Counted from the stretch's first letter, positions 29,310 to 39,144 are shown. The stretch is 64,000 bases of DNA from Sphingopyxis sp. H050 (GCF_001468265.1 NZ_LNRZ01000010.1:1-64000); one strand, 5' to 3'. The notes: generated by a model not told the origin, from the letters alone. Made by a program: numbers and translations.

Positions 29310-30601
29310 ACGCTTTTTTGAAAAACATGCTCGTCATCGCCCGCCGCGATTTCCTGGCGATCGTCGCGACCCCGACCTTCCTGCTCTTCCTGCTCGCGCC
29401 GCTCTTCATGGTCGGCATGGGCGCGGTCGGCGGACTCGGTGCTTCGCAGCTCGCCGACAGCGCGCGCGGCAAGGGCCGCATCGTCGCCATCGTCGATCCC
29501 GCCGACGTCGAGGCGCTGCGTCAGGCCGACGCACGGCTGCGCGGCGCGCTCTCGGGCGGCGAACGGCCGGTGATGCTCGACGTGCGCGCCGCGGGGCCCG
29601 ATGCCCCCGACCCGCTGGTCATCGCACGCGAAAAGGGCAGCGACACCTACGCCGTCCTCAGCGGCCCGCTCGAAAGCCCGCGCATCATCGAACGCAATGA
29701 GGGCAGCAGTTCGGGCCGCTATCTCGCGCTGCTTGCCGCAGACGTGCTGCGCGACCGCGCCGCCGGGCCGGTGGCGCCCGTCGAACCCCGCTTCGAGGCG
29801 ATCACCAGCGGCGGCACCAGCATCGCCGCGCAGCAGTCGCTCGGCTTCGGCGCGGTCTTTGCGATCTTCCTGATGACGCTGCTCCTCGCCGGCCAGACGG
29901 TCAGCTCGATGGCCGAGGAAAAGGGCAACAAGGTCATCGAGATTCTCGCCGCCGCGGTGCCGCTCGAAAGCGTCTTTCTCGGCAAATTGCTCGGCATGCT
30001 CGGCGTCGCTATTCTCTTCATCGCCTTCTGGAGCGTGATCGCCGTCGGCGGCGGTTTCGTCGCCGCGACGCAGATCGATCCTGCGGCTATCGCCGCCGCC
30101 GGAAAACCCGCCGCAGCGCTGGCGGTCGCGCCGGCCAGCGGCTGGGGCTTCTTCTTCGGCATTTCGATCTGCTATTTCGTGATGGCGTTTCTGCTGCTCG
30201 GCGCCGTCTTCCTTGGCATCGGCGCGCAGGCCAGCACGGTGCGCGAGATTCAGATGCTCAGCCTGCCGATCACCATCTTCCAGGTCGGCATGTTCAGCCT
30301 GTCGGCCGCCGCCGCGAGCGCCCCCGGCAGCGATCTGGCCCGCTTCGCGCAGATATTCCCCTTCTCGTCGCCCTTCGCGATGGCAGCGCGCGCCGCTACC
30401 GACGGCGCGCACGGCATCCACCCGCTCGCGCTCGGCTGGCAGGCGATCTGGGTCGCCGCCGTCGTCTATCTCTCGGTCCGCCTCTTCCGCGCCGGCGTGC
30501 TCAGCAGCGGCAGCGGCTGGAAATTCTGGAAGAAGGCCCGCCCTGTCGCGGCAGCGGCGGCGGCTGCATCGGCCGCGGCAGAGTCCCCCTCGACTCATTG
30601 A
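29306..30601 (+). CDS. ABC exporter permease (NatB-like)
   Basis: A 431-residue ABC-2 type permease. One N-terminal span (about 15-40) leads into a 140-residue extracytoplasmic domain, then five spans. The conserved cytoplasmic helix SMAEEKGNKVIEILAAAVPL between the second and third spans is the mark of the NatB/YhaP subgroup. The C-terminal tail is alanine-rich. It works with the ATPase encoded immediately upstream. Confidence 0.85.
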   Translation: MNAFLKNMLVIARRDFLAIVATPTFLLFLLAPLFMVGMGAVGGLGASQLADSARGKGRIVAIVDPADVEALRQADARLRGALSGGERPVMLDVRAAGPDAPDPLVIAREKGSDTYAVLSGPLESPRIIERNEGSSSGRYLALLAADVLRDRAAGPVAPVEPRFEAITSGGTSIAAQQSLGFGAVFAIFLMTLLLAGQTVSSMAEEKGNKVIEILAAAVPLESVFLGKLLGMLGVAILFIAFWSVIAVGGGFVAATQIDPAAIAAAGKPAAALAVAPASGWGFFFGISICYFVMAFLLLGAVFLGIGAQASTVREIQMLSLPITIFQVGMFSLSAAAASAPGSDLARFAQIFPFSSPFAMAARAATDGAHGIHPLALGWQAIWVAAVVYLSVRLFRAGVLSSGSGWKFWKKARPVAAAAAAASAAAESPSTH

Positions 30602-30670
30602 CAAAGCTGTAAACAGTGGCATTCTGCAACCGAAAACGGCCGCACGATGACGGCTGATGGAGGATATGCC

Positions 30671-31927
30671 ATGGCGACCCAGATCCGCACCGCTCCCGAA
30701 ACCCCGAATCCGCTCGATGTCAGCCGCGCCGAATTGTGGCGCGAGGACCGGTGGCAGGAACCGATGCGCCAGCTGCGCGCCGAATCGCCGATCCATTATT
30801 GCGAGGATTCGAAGTTCGGCCCCTATTGGTCGGTGACGACCTACAAGCCGATCCAGCATATTGAGGCGCTGCCCAAGATCTTCTCCTCCAGCTGGGAATA
30901 TGGCGGCATTACCGTCGCCGGCGACGGGGTCGAGTTTCTGAAAGAGGGCGAGATTCCGATGCCGATGTTCATCGCGATGGATCCGCCGCAGCATACCGCG
31001 CAGCGCCGCACCGTCGCGCCCGCCTTCGGCCCCTCCGAGATCGAGCGCATGCGCGCCGACACCGTCGCGCGCACCGCGGCGCTGATCGACACGCTGCCCG
31101 TCGGCCAGCCTTTCGACTGGGTCGAGAAACTCTCGATCGAGCTGACGACCGACATGCTCGCGATCCTCTTCGATTTTCCGTGGGCCGATCGCCACAATCT
31201 GACGCGCTGGTCCGACGCGCTCGGCGACATCGAAAGCTTCGACACCACCGAGCTGCGCCAGGCGCGCACCGCGACCGCGTTCGAAATGGGCGCGGCGTTC
31301 AAGGAGCTGTGGGATCACAAGGCCAGGAACCCCGGCAAGCACGACCTCATCTCGATCATGCTCCAGTCCGACGCGATGAGCCACATGAGCGAGCATGAGT
31401 TCATGGGGAACCTCATCCTGCTCATCGTCGGCGGCAACGACACGACGCGCAATTCGATGTCGGCCTATGCCTACGGCCTCCACTGTTTCCCCGAAGAGCG
31501 CGCGAAGCTCGAGGCGAACCACGATCCCGAGCTCGCGGTCAACGCGATGCACGAGATCATCCGCTGGCAGACCCCGCTCGCGCACATGCGCCGCACCGCG
31601 ATGGAAGATACCGAGTTGTTCGGCCACCAGATCAGGAAGCGCGACAAGATCGCGCTCTGGTACGCCTCGGCGAACCGCGACGAGGAGATTTTCCCCGACG
31701 GCGACCGGATCATCGTCGACCGCGAAAACGCCCGCCGCCATCTGTCCTTCGGCTATGGCATCCACCGCTGTGTCGGCGCGCGCGTCGCCGAGTTGCAGCT
31801 GACGACGCTGATCTCCGAAATGCAGAAGCGCCGCCTGCGCGTGAACGTCCTGGCCGAACCCGAGCGCGTCAACGCCAGCTTCGTCCACGGCTATCGCCAC
31901 CTGCAGGTTGAACTGGAGCATTATTGA
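30671..31927 (+). CDS. Cytochrome P450, CYP153-like
   Basis: A 418-residue soluble bacterial P450. The I-helix oxygen-binding motif is GGNDTTRN, the K-helix EIIRW matches ExxR, and the haem-binding loop SFGYGIHRCVG places the thiolate at C367. The I-helix, the RWQTPLAHMRR stretch and the closing FVHGY segment closely resemble CYP153 alkane/fatty-acid omega-hydroxylases as I recall them. GGAGGA six bases before the ATG fixes the start. No ferredoxin or reductase gene is adjacent, so electron partners must be encoded elsewhere. Confidence 0.88.
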   Translation: MATQIRTAPETPNPLDVSRAELWREDRWQEPMRQLRAESPIHYCEDSKFGPYWSVTTYKPIQHIEALPKIFSSSWEYGGITVAGDGVEFLKEGEIPMPMFIAMDPPQHTAQRRTVAPAFGPSEIERMRADTVARTAALIDTLPVGQPFDWVEKLSIELTTDMLAILFDFPWADRHNLTRWSDALGDIESFDTTELRQARTATAFEMGAAFKELWDHKARNPGKHDLISIMLQSDAMSHMSEHEFMGNLILLIVGGNDTTRNSMSAYAYGLHCFPEERAKLEANHDPELAVNAMHEIIRWQTPLAHMRRTAMEDTELFGHQIRKRDKIALWYASANRDEEIFPDGDRIIVDRENARRHLSFGYGIHRCVGARVAELQLTTLISEMQKRRLRVNVLAEPERVNASFVHGYRHLQVELEHY

Positions 31928-31982
31928 CTCGCCCTGTAACCGGGCGCAGGTCGGCCCCGTAGTTGGGCTGAGGAGTCCCGAT

Positions 31983-32471
31983 ATGATCGAACGCCGTTAC
32001 CTGTTGTCCGGCCTTGCCCTCGGCGGGGCGCTGATCGCCGCCCCGATGCTGTTCGCCAAGCCGAAGGGCCGTCCGAAGGCGCAGCCCGGCTGGCAGCTGA
32101 CCGACGCCCAGTGGCAAAAGCGCCTGACCCCGATGCAATATCGCGTGCTGCGCGAGGCCGCGACCGAACGCCCCTTCACCAGCCCGCTGAACAAGGAACA
32201 TCGCGCCGGCACCTTTCGCTGCGCCGGCTGCGCGCTGCCGCTTTTTTCGAGCAGCACCAAGTTCGACAGCGGCACCGGCTGGCCGAGCTTCTGGGCGCCG
32301 CTCAAGGGCGCAATCGCGACCGCAACCGACTATGACATCGGCGTCGCGCGCACCGAAGTGCATTGCCGCCGCTGCGGCGGCCACCTCGGCCACGTCTTCG
32401 ACGACGGCCCCAAGCCCACCGGCAAGCGCTATTGCATGAACGGCGCGGCGCTGACGTTCCGGCCGGCCTGA
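31983..32471 (+). CDS. msrB: Exported peptide-methionine (R)-S-oxide reductase
   Basis: A 162-residue MsrB with an N-terminal signal containing a twin arginine (IERRYLLSG), suggesting export. Zinc is held by C80/C83 and C128/C131. The catalytic cysteine is C151 in RYCMNG. The substrate pocket includes GTGWPSFW and HLGHVFDDGP. It repairs oxidised methionines, here probably in periplasmic proteins. GAGGAG ten bases upstream supports the start. Confidence 0.9.
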   Translation: MIERRYLLSGLALGGALIAAPMLFAKPKGRPKAQPGWQLTDAQWQKRLTPMQYRVLREAATERPFTSPLNKEHRAGTFRCAGCALPLFSSSTKFDSGTGWPSFWAPLKGAIATATDYDIGVARTEVHCRRCGGHLGHVFDDGPKPTGKRYCMNGAALTFRPA

Positions 32472-32476
32472 CGCCG

Positions 32477-34276
32477 TCAGCGGCGGATTCGATAGGCGCG
32501 AAATTCCCCGCTCGACAGCGTCGGATCATAAACCAGCCAATCGACCGTTTCCCCGCGCGAAAGTCGCGCTGCCAGACCCCCAGGTTTCGCATCGGCATAG
32601 CTCTGCATTTCAGGCAATTGCGTACAGACGGCCAGAAGGCGCGCGCCGCTTGCCTGTACGATCGGTCGCGCCGCCGCCGGTTCCGACAGGAAGGCCGTGA
32701 TCACCCTGTTCATCGCCGCATGATTGCGGTGGTGGCCCGTTGCGATGACGCGGTGCCGGGTCCTGACCAGAAGCTCCGGCCCGATATCGATCGATGCGAA
32801 GATCAGCGCTGGCGGCGCGCTCCGAAGCGGCAACAGCATGGCGGTCGAGGGACATGTTTCCTGTTTGGCAGCGCGTTCGGCAGCCGAAGTATCGAGACGT
32901 CCGGGCAGAATCCGTTTTGCCGCGCTTGCCGCGACGAAGGCATCGACCGCCGGAATCGCTGTCAGCACCAGCATCGCTCCGCCGATCCGGCGGAGCGCGG
33001 TTGCGCGCGCCCGGCTCCAGCCCCACAGTCCCGCCGCCAATGCGCCAAAAGCCGGTATCAGATAGGCATGGGTTGTGGCGCCGGTTCGGAACACCAGCAT
33101 CGAAAGCAGGCTACTCGTCAGCACGACGAGCAGCACACGCGACCAGTTTTCGGCGCCGATGGTGTGCTGCGCGCGCGCCCAAGCCCAAAGGGTGGCGCCC
33201 AGACCGACCAGCGTCGGCATGAGCCACAGCAATGCAATGTCGGGTCTTTGCACCCATAACGGGCGGCCTTCCATGACCTGGTCATACCAATAGATGCGCA
33301 CCAACGGCTCGAGGTCGCCGAACGGCCCGTCCAGGCACACGCGGCCGAGCATCAGGAAGGTGGCGCCCCCGGCCAAGCCCGCCAGTCCCAGCAAGAGGGC
33401 GCGCTGTCGCCAGCTTGCTCCCATCGCGGAAAATTGCGTTCCGGCAAACAGAATCGACGCAGCCACGGCCGTACCCGCGACATAGGGTAGCGAAAAGGAA
33501 TCGCAGTAAATGGTCGCCAAAGACTGCCATCCGCGGAAGAGGAGCAACCAGGCAGCCGGAATCACTACCAAGCCCGCGGCGAAGCCCGCTAGCCGGGGAG
33601 CGCCGCGCGGATCGCGCAACCATTCCAGCGCAAACAGCGCGCCGAAGATCACGAGATAGGGAAGACCCTCGAGAGAAATCTCGACATGCGCGGTGATCAC
33701 CAACGCCGCGGCCACGCCGCGCCGGAAAGTCGGCGCGTCGAGCGCCAGCCACAGCATCGCCACCGACAGCAACAGCTGCCAATTATGGTGGTCGATGCGC
33801 AGCGGCGCAAAATAATGGAGGAATGTAATTGCCGTCGTGGCAACGAGCAGCCCCGCAATCGCTTGTCGCCTGTCGCCGAGAATCGACAGGATGCGCCCGA
33901 GCAGCAGAAACAAGGGCAGTATCAACAGCAGCGGGTAAATTCCGACGGCCCAGCGCTCTGCCGCGTCGGGCGCAAGGACCAGTCCGAACAGCCAGATCAG
34001 GGCGGCAATCTGAACATCGACGAATCGCGACCAGTGCATCAGTCCGCCGCCTTCGGCCGGATTGATCCGATATTGGGTGACATCGAACCAGCTCTGCCCG
34101 GCAAGCAGGTCGCGGACCTGGACCAACCGCAGAGAATCGTCGGCGTCGCGCAATCCGAGCGTGGCAATCGCATCGCGATAGACCACGAGCCCGATCGCGG
34201 CGGCGACGAGCCAGCATAGAACAGCGATACGGTCGATGCTCAGCCGTTCGGGTGATAGCCACGCGCGCGGGTTCAT
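32477..34276 (-). CDS. GT-C superfamily, STT3-like membrane glycosyltransferase
   Basis: A 599-residue protein with about 11-13 membrane spans in the first 450 residues and a soluble C-terminal domain. The first external loop has an acidic motif DADDSLR (44-50) and the third external region has RIDHHNWQ (160-167). Both are where oligosaccharyltransferases of the STT3/AglB group carry their DxD and DHH elements. It is therefore a plausible lipid-linked sugar transferase, with unknown donor and acceptor. It is followed on the minus strand's upstream side by GtrA and an FAD oxidoreductase. I cannot place it in a named family with certainty. Confidence 0.6.
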   Translation of the reverse strand: MNPRAWLSPERLSIDRIAVLCWLVAAAIGLVVYRDAIATLGLRDADDSLRLVQVRDLLAGQSWFDVTQYRINPAEGGGLMHWSRFVDVQIAALIWLFGLVLAPDAAERWAVGIYPLLLILPLFLLLGRILSILGDRRQAIAGLLVATTAITFLHYFAPLRIDHHNWQLLLSVAMLWLALDAPTFRRGVAAALVITAHVEISLEGLPYLVIFGALFALEWLRDPRGAPRLAGFAAGLVVIPAAWLLLFRGWQSLATIYCDSFSLPYVAGTAVAASILFAGTQFSAMGASWRQRALLLGLAGLAGGATFLMLGRVCLDGPFGDLEPLVRIYWYDQVMEGRPLWVQRPDIALLWLMPTLVGLGATLWAWARAQHTIGAENWSRVLLVVLTSSLLSMLVFRTGATTHAYLIPAFGALAAGLWGWSRARATALRRIGGAMLVLTAIPAVDAFVAASAAKRILPGRLDTSAAERAAKQETCPSTAMLLPLRSAPPALIFASIDIGPELLVRTRHRVIATGHHRNHAAMNRVITAFLSEPAAARPIVQASGARLLAVCTQLPEMQSYADAKPGGLAARLSRGETVDWLVYDPTLSSGEFRAYRIRR

Positions 34277-34287
34277 CGGCGGTCCCT

Positions 34288-34710
34288 TCAGGCAGCTGCA
34301 AAAACGAGCGTTTTGCGCAGCGCATAGGTGGCGACGAACGACACCACGATTGCCGAGAGTTTCGCCAGATTGGCGTCCAGTCCGGACATATCGCCTATCC
34401 AGACGATCGCCACGGTCAGCCCCAGCCCGACGAAAGCGGAACCGAGAAACAGGCCCTTCTGCCGCACCCGGTCGCGCCCCGCCGTGCGCGCGCCCTCGAC
34501 GAACACCAGCCGCGAGCTAATCAACCAATGGATGACGATACCTGCGGCATAGCTTGCCGCCGCCGCCGCCACCGGCAGCCAGCCCACCCTCATCAACAGG
34601 TTGAACAGGCCGATATCACCGGCGAGCGCCAGCGCGCTCGCGCCGACATAGCGCAGGAACGTGATCTGGATCAGTCTCTGCGCGATCGAGCGAGACAGCA
34701 AAGTCGTCAC
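34288..34710 (-). CDS. GtrA-family membrane protein
   Basis: A 140-residue protein with four membrane helices and the GtrA opening LRYVGASALALAGDIGLFNLL. GtrA-like proteins help move polyprenyl-phosphate-linked sugars across the inner membrane. The GTG start at 34710 lies four bases after the oxidoreductase stop. A longer in-frame extension overlaps that gene and is rejected. Its position between an oxidoreductase and a GT-C enzyme fits supply of a lipid-linked sugar. Confidence 0.85.
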   Translation of the reverse strand: MTTLLSRSIAQRLIQITFLRYVGASALALAGDIGLFNLLMRVGWLPVAAAAASYAAGIVIHWLISSRLVFVEGARTAGRDRVRQKGLFLGSAFVGLGLTVAIVWIGDMSGLDANLAKLSAIVVSFVATYALRKTLVFAAA

Positions 34711-34714
34711 GTCG

Positions 34715-36250
34715 TCACGCGGCCTTGGCAACGCGCGCCGGCACGTCGCGCACCGATGCCAGCGCGGCCTGTTCGCCCTCCGTGCCCGCCTCATGATATT
34801 CGGCGTCCTCGTTTACACCCCAGATATCGTATAGATTTTCGCCAGCCACGATGTTGCGTACCGTCAGCATCGCCGTCATCATTGCATGATCCTGATTGTT
34901 ATAGCGGTGCATGCCGTTACGACCGATCATGTGCAGCGTCGGATAGCGCGCTTCCAGCTCGCCGCGCATCGTCTCGACATGCGCGGCATAGTCGTCGTCA
35001 TAGACCGGATAGGCCTTTTCCTGCCGCACCACTGCGCCGCCGACAACGTCGGCAGGGTCGCAGAGGCCGAGGATCGCCATCTCGCGCGTCGCGAGTTCGA
35101 CGAGATCCTCGTCGCTGGAGGCCCAGAGGCCGTCACCTTCGAAACAGAAATATTCGAGGCCGACGCAGGCAAGCTCGGGATCGGGCACCATTTCGGGCGA
35201 CCAGCTGCGGAAATTCTGGACGCGGCCGACCTGCACCTTGCTGTCGTGGATATAGATCCAGTTGTCGGGGAACAGATCGTCCGACCGGATCTTCAGCGCG
35301 ACGGTCAGGAAGTCGCGATATTTGAGATTCGGCGCTGCGGTCAGCGCACAGGCCGGGAGCGGATGGATACGCGCGGCAAGCTCGCGCATCGGCGCCGAGC
35401 TGATCACATGCGCGGCATCGATCACGATATCGCCGTCGGGTCCGGTCGCGGTCATCCGCCAGCGCCCGGTCTTTTGATCCTGCGTCAGCTGCTTGAAGCT
35501 GTGCGCCATGAGGACGTGGTTGCCGCCCGTACGAACCTTGTCGCGCGCAGCCTCCCACATCATGCCAGGGCCGAGCCGCGGATAGCGGAAGGTTTCGAGC
35601 AGGGTCTTGGTTGCCATACCGTCGTTGGGCGTCTTGTTCAGCCCCAGGCTGCGCTTCAGCCCGTCAAGCACCGCGGCGCCGAGCGACAGCCCCTTGATGC
35701 GCTGCGCCGCCCAATCGGCCGACATTTCGTCGCACGGCATGCCCCACACCTTCTCGGTGTAGGTCTTGAAGAAGATCGAATAGAGCTTTCGCCCGAACTG
35801 ATTGATCGTCCAATCCTCAAAGCTCCGCACCTCGCGGTTGGGAAACAGCTTCGCTTGCGCATAGCTCACCATGCACAGCGTTGAACGAAAGATTCCGAGG
35901 TTCCACAGCGCTTCGAATGCGCGCAGCGGATAGCTGTAGAATTTGCCCTCGTAATAAATGCGGCTCATCCGCGGCCGCTCGATGAAATCGTCAGGCAGAA
36001 TCTCGTTCCACAGATCGACGACTTCGCGGCTCTTCGAAAAGAAGCGATGGCCACCGATATCGAAGCGAAAGCCTTCATGCTCGACGGTGCGACTGATACC
36101 GCCGACATAAGCGGGATCCTTTTCGATCACCGTCACCCTATACCCCTGCTTGGTCAGCAGATAGGCGGCGGTTAGTCCGGCCGGGCCGGCGCCGATGATC
36201 GCGACATCGGCGCTCGTCGGGCTGTTTTTCGACACGTGGGTGTCGGTCAT
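34715..36250 (-). CDS. FAD-dependent NAD(P)-binding oxidoreductase of the amine-oxidase/UGM-like fold
   Basis: A 511-residue flavoprotein. The N-terminal dinucleotide motif is VAIIGAGPAGLTAAYLL with an acidic end of beta-2 (VIEKD), followed by GGISRTVEHEGFRFDIGGHRFF, as in protoporphyrinogen-oxidase-like and UDP-galactopyranose-mutase-like enzymes. GRNGMHRYNNQDHAM near the C-terminus closes the FAD site. Co-transcription with gtrA and the STT3-like gene suggests that it modifies a polyprenyl-linked or nucleotide sugar. The exact reaction is not known. A GCCGC-TTT-GCGGC hairpin lies in its leader (36283-36295). Confidence 0.8.
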   Translation of the reverse strand: MTDTHVSKNSPTSADVAIIGAGPAGLTAAYLLTKQGYRVTVIEKDPAYVGGISRTVEHEGFRFDIGGHRFFSKSREVVDLWNEILPDDFIERPRMSRIYYEGKFYSYPLRAFEALWNLGIFRSTLCMVSYAQAKLFPNREVRSFEDWTINQFGRKLYSIFFKTYTEKVWGMPCDEMSADWAAQRIKGLSLGAAVLDGLKRSLGLNKTPNDGMATKTLLETFRYPRLGPGMMWEAARDKVRTGGNHVLMAHSFKQLTQDQKTGRWRMTATGPDGDIVIDAAHVISSAPMRELAARIHPLPACALTAAPNLKYRDFLTVALKIRSDDLFPDNWIYIHDSKVQVGRVQNFRSWSPEMVPDPELACVGLEYFCFEGDGLWASSDEDLVELATREMAILGLCDPADVVGGAVVRQEKAYPVYDDDYAAHVETMRGELEARYPTLHMIGRNGMHRYNNQDHAMMTAMLTVRNIVAGENLYDIWGVNEDAEYHEAGTEGEQAALASVRDVPARVAKAA

Positions 36251-36363
36251 CGATAGTTCCCCCACAGGCAAGAGTGCTCTCTGCCGCTTTGCGGCGAATA
36301 TGGGTAAAAATTGGTTAACACAGCTGCAGGACAGCAATGATTATGGCTCTTTCGGGTGCTCGC

Positions 36364-39144
36364 CTAAGGCACACCCGGCGGACCCCGCGTCCTATTGCCG
36401 CCTTCCTCGACCCCCTCGGCCAACGCTACATCGCGCGTCAACAGCGGCAGCTTCACCACGCCAAGCTTGACCCGCGGGGTCGCCTTGCCCGGCGCCGCGC
36501 TCAGCACCACTGCCGGATCGAGGCGCAGCGCTGCCGCCGAGGCTTTCGCGACACGCACCGTGTAGCGCCCATAAGCCACGCTTTCGAAAAGGAAATAGCC
36601 GTCAAACTCGGTCAGCGTCGTCGCGCGGACGCGGCCTTCGGCGTCGACCAGCTCGAGGCCCAGTCCCTCGATCGGGTTGCCGCCATCGCGGATCGCGACG
36701 CCTTCGATCTCGCCCGCCTGCGTCATCGGCAGGGCGACGCGCACCGCGACGCCGGGACGCGGGGTGACGACGACGCCGGGCAACGCGGGCTGGACATAGG
36801 GATCGGGAAGGCTGCCGGCATCGATGCCGATCATGACCGGGCGGAAGGGTTCGAGCCCGTCGATCATCGCGCGGCCGTCGGTGCCGGTCGACGTCTCGAC
36901 GAAAGCATTGCCCGCGGTCAGCGGCACCGCGGCGATCGCCGCCTCGCCCGGCTGGCGAACCCCGTCGCCATTCTCGTCCATGAAGACGTCGGCCATCACC
37001 TGGCCGCGGCTCGCCAGCTTTTCGCTCGACACGCGCCAGCCGCCGCTGGATGGCCGTGGGCCGAAGCTGAAGGCAAGCGACAGCGAAGCCGCGACCGATC
37101 CATCGGTCGCCACCTCACCGAAACCGCTCAACTGTAACTTGTTGAAACGGCGCGTATATCCCAGGCCGGCGCGGCCGCGGTCGAGCCCCTTGTCATAGCC
37201 GAGCTCGGCGCGCCATTCGGCATCGCCCGCCCCGGCCCATTCGCCGATCACCGCCATGCGCGTGTCGGCGCTCTCGCCCGACAGCGCAAAACGCGCCTCG
37301 CCGCGCAGGCGGACGCGTCCGATCCGGGCGTTGGCGAGCAGGGTGGCGGTCAGATTGTCCGGCGGGTCGGGCCCGACCGGCGCCTTGGTGCGCGTCCAGT
37401 CGAGCTGGCCGGTGAAAGTCAGCGCGCGAAAGCTCGCCGACGCGCGGCCCGTTGCCTGCAGGTTCGAGACCCCCGACGCGCGGTCGATCTTCGCGAGGTC
37501 GAAATGCAGCGGCAAGATGGCCCGGCCGAGCTTCACCGGCTGGTCGACCGACACCGCATAGAGGCCGGTGACCCCGCCGACGAAGCGATCGGACACGAAG
37601 CCGCCCCAGCCGCGCATCGCGTCGGCGCGGACATTGGTGTCGCCGAACGCCGCGAGCCAGCTCGCGCGCAGGGCGGCGGCGCCCCCACCCCCTTTTTTTG
37701 GGGCGTCGGCATAAGCCCCCGCGACCTCCAGCAAGGTCGGCCCGATCGCCCGCCGCACCGCGACCTCGCCATAGTTGCGGCGGATATTCTCGATCATCAG
37801 GCTGTGGAAATAAGCGGCGGCCGACGTCCGCGTATCGAGGCCGCGCTCGATCCCCATCGTCCCGCGCCAGCCGCGCCGGAACGCCCCGCCGCGGCGGCCG
37901 AATTCGATCAGATCGGTATTTTCCTGCGCGAAGCCCGCCCAATACCAGGTCTGCTGCGGCGGGATCGAGTCGATCCCGACCTGCAACTGCTTGATTTCGC
38001 GCCGCACCTGCCCCTGCGGCCCGTACATCACGATTTCGAAGCGGTTCGATCCATATTGCAGCGGCACGTCGAGAAATTCGTAGCGGCCGTCGGGATTGGG
38101 CGCGGTAAAGGCGAGCAGCTGCCCGTTGCGATAGAGTTCGGCGTCCCATCCGGCGGGCAAGTCGCCGCGAAAGCTCGTCTTGTCGAAGCTGTCGGGGCGC
38201 TCGACCGGGCGGTTGGTGATCACGGCGCCGCGCCCCGGCACCGATCCGGCGACCAGCCCGGTCGACAGCAGGCTGACATCGCCTGCCGCATAATGCGTCG
38301 CGCGCAGCGGCCCGAGCAGCTGGCCCGACGGATCGGTGCGATACAGGCGCAGCCGCAAACTGTCGGGCACGCCGTCATCGTCCGACGAGAGCCGCGCGTC
38401 GAAGCTTTGCGCGAGCAGTTCGCCCGCCGCGAAAATCTCGTAACGACCCTGCACATAAGCGGATCCGCCGCGCTTGTCCGACACGAACCCCGCCGAGGCG
38501 ACGACATCGACCGACGGCGTCGCCCACATCTGATAGGGCCGCGTCGCCTGCGGCAGGCTCGCGAGGTCGAACGAGGCCTGCGGCCGGATCCCGGCCGCGC
38601 GCGCACGCCGTTCGGCGGCAAGCTGGAAGGGCAGCTTTTCCTTGGCATCGATGCGCAGCACCGCGTTCGACAGGTCGGCGGCGATCGGCACGCCCAGCCA
38701 CTTATTCAGGCTGTCGAGGTCGACGCACCAGCCCGCCGGCGCGTCGCGGATCATCGTCGCGCCGAGCGTGTAGCTCGCGCTGCCGACGCGCACCTCGCCC
38801 GCCTCGCGGTCGATCAGCAGCGTTCGCCGCTCGTCGAACACCCAGCCGGTTGCGCGGCGCAACTTCTTGTCGACGCGCACCGCCAGGTCCATCGCGAGCA
38901 CCATGTCGCCCAGGTCGACGCAAAGTCCCTGCGGCGTCTGATAGCCGCGCACCCCGTCGCCAAGCCGATATTGCCCCGATCGCAGGTCGAACAGCCAGCG
39001 GTCGTCCTCGTTCGGCGTCCAGCCGTCCGCAGCCGCCGAAACCGGCGCCTTGTCAACGGCCTGTGCGCCGGACGGGACCAGCCCGGCCAGCGCCAGCCCG
39101 GCGGCCAGCGCCGGGAAATATCGCGAAAGCGCCGCGCGGAGCAT
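36364..39144 (-). CDS. Usher-like outer-membrane protein of a chaperone/usher system
   Basis: A 926-residue exported protein. A signal peptide ends near residue 29 (SGAQA). An N-terminal periplasmic domain of about 220 residues follows, then a long region of alternating strands suited to a beta barrel (about 220-750). The C-terminal tail has an SdrD-B-like motif (DVFMDENGDGVRQPGE) and a carboxypeptidase-regulatory-like module (DGGNPIEGLGLELVD then FDGYFLFESV). The layout and the upstream pilus chaperone and DUF4402 genes indicate an usher that exports fimbrial subunits. Similarity to classical FimD/PapC is weak, closer to CS1-type ushers. It ends 113 bp before the oxidoreductase start. Confidence 0.65.
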   Translation of the reverse strand: MLRAALSRYFPALAAGLALAGLVPSGAQAVDKAPVSAAADGWTPNEDDRWLFDLRSGQYRLGDGVRGYQTPQGLCVDLGDMVLAMDLAVRVDKKLRRATGWVFDERRTLLIDREAGEVRVGSASYTLGATMIRDAPAGWCVDLDSLNKWLGVPIAADLSNAVLRIDAKEKLPFQLAAERRARAAGIRPQASFDLASLPQATRPYQMWATPSVDVVASAGFVSDKRGGSAYVQGRYEIFAAGELLAQSFDARLSSDDDGVPDSLRLRLYRTDPSGQLLGPLRATHYAAGDVSLLSTGLVAGSVPGRGAVITNRPVERPDSFDKTSFRGDLPAGWDAELYRNGQLLAFTAPNPDGRYEFLDVPLQYGSNRFEIVMYGPQGQVRREIKQLQVGIDSIPPQQTWYWAGFAQENTDLIEFGRRGGAFRRGWRGTMGIERGLDTRTSAAAYFHSLMIENIRRNYGEVAVRRAIGPTLLEVAGAYADAPKKGGGGAAALRASWLAAFGDTNVRADAMRGWGGFVSDRFVGGVTGLYAVSVDQPVKLGRAILPLHFDLAKIDRASGVSNLQATGRASASFRALTFTGQLDWTRTKAPVGPDPPDNLTATLLANARIGRVRLRGEARFALSGESADTRMAVIGEWAGAGDAEWRAELGYDKGLDRGRAGLGYTRRFNKLQLSGFGEVATDGSVAASLSLAFSFGPRPSSGGWRVSSEKLASRGQVMADVFMDENGDGVRQPGEAAIAAVPLTAGNAFVETSTGTDGRAMIDGLEPFRPVMIGIDAGSLPDPYVQPALPGVVVTPRPGVAVRVALPMTQAGEIEGVAIRDGGNPIEGLGLELVDAEGRVRATTLTEFDGYFLFESVAYGRYTVRVAKASAAALRLDPAVVLSAAPGKATPRVKLGVVKLPLLTRDVALAEGVEEGGNRTRGPPGVP

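Noticed and set aside
30598..30626. TTGACA at the natB stop as a promoter for the P450 gene
   Set aside because: The hexamer is perfect, but the sequence 17 bp downstream (ATTCTG) is a poor -10, so I did not list it as a feature.
29045..31921. A 958-residue minus-strand frame across natB and the P450 gene
   Set aside because: Low-complexity arginine/aspartate composition, spans two clear plus-strand genes, no start signals.
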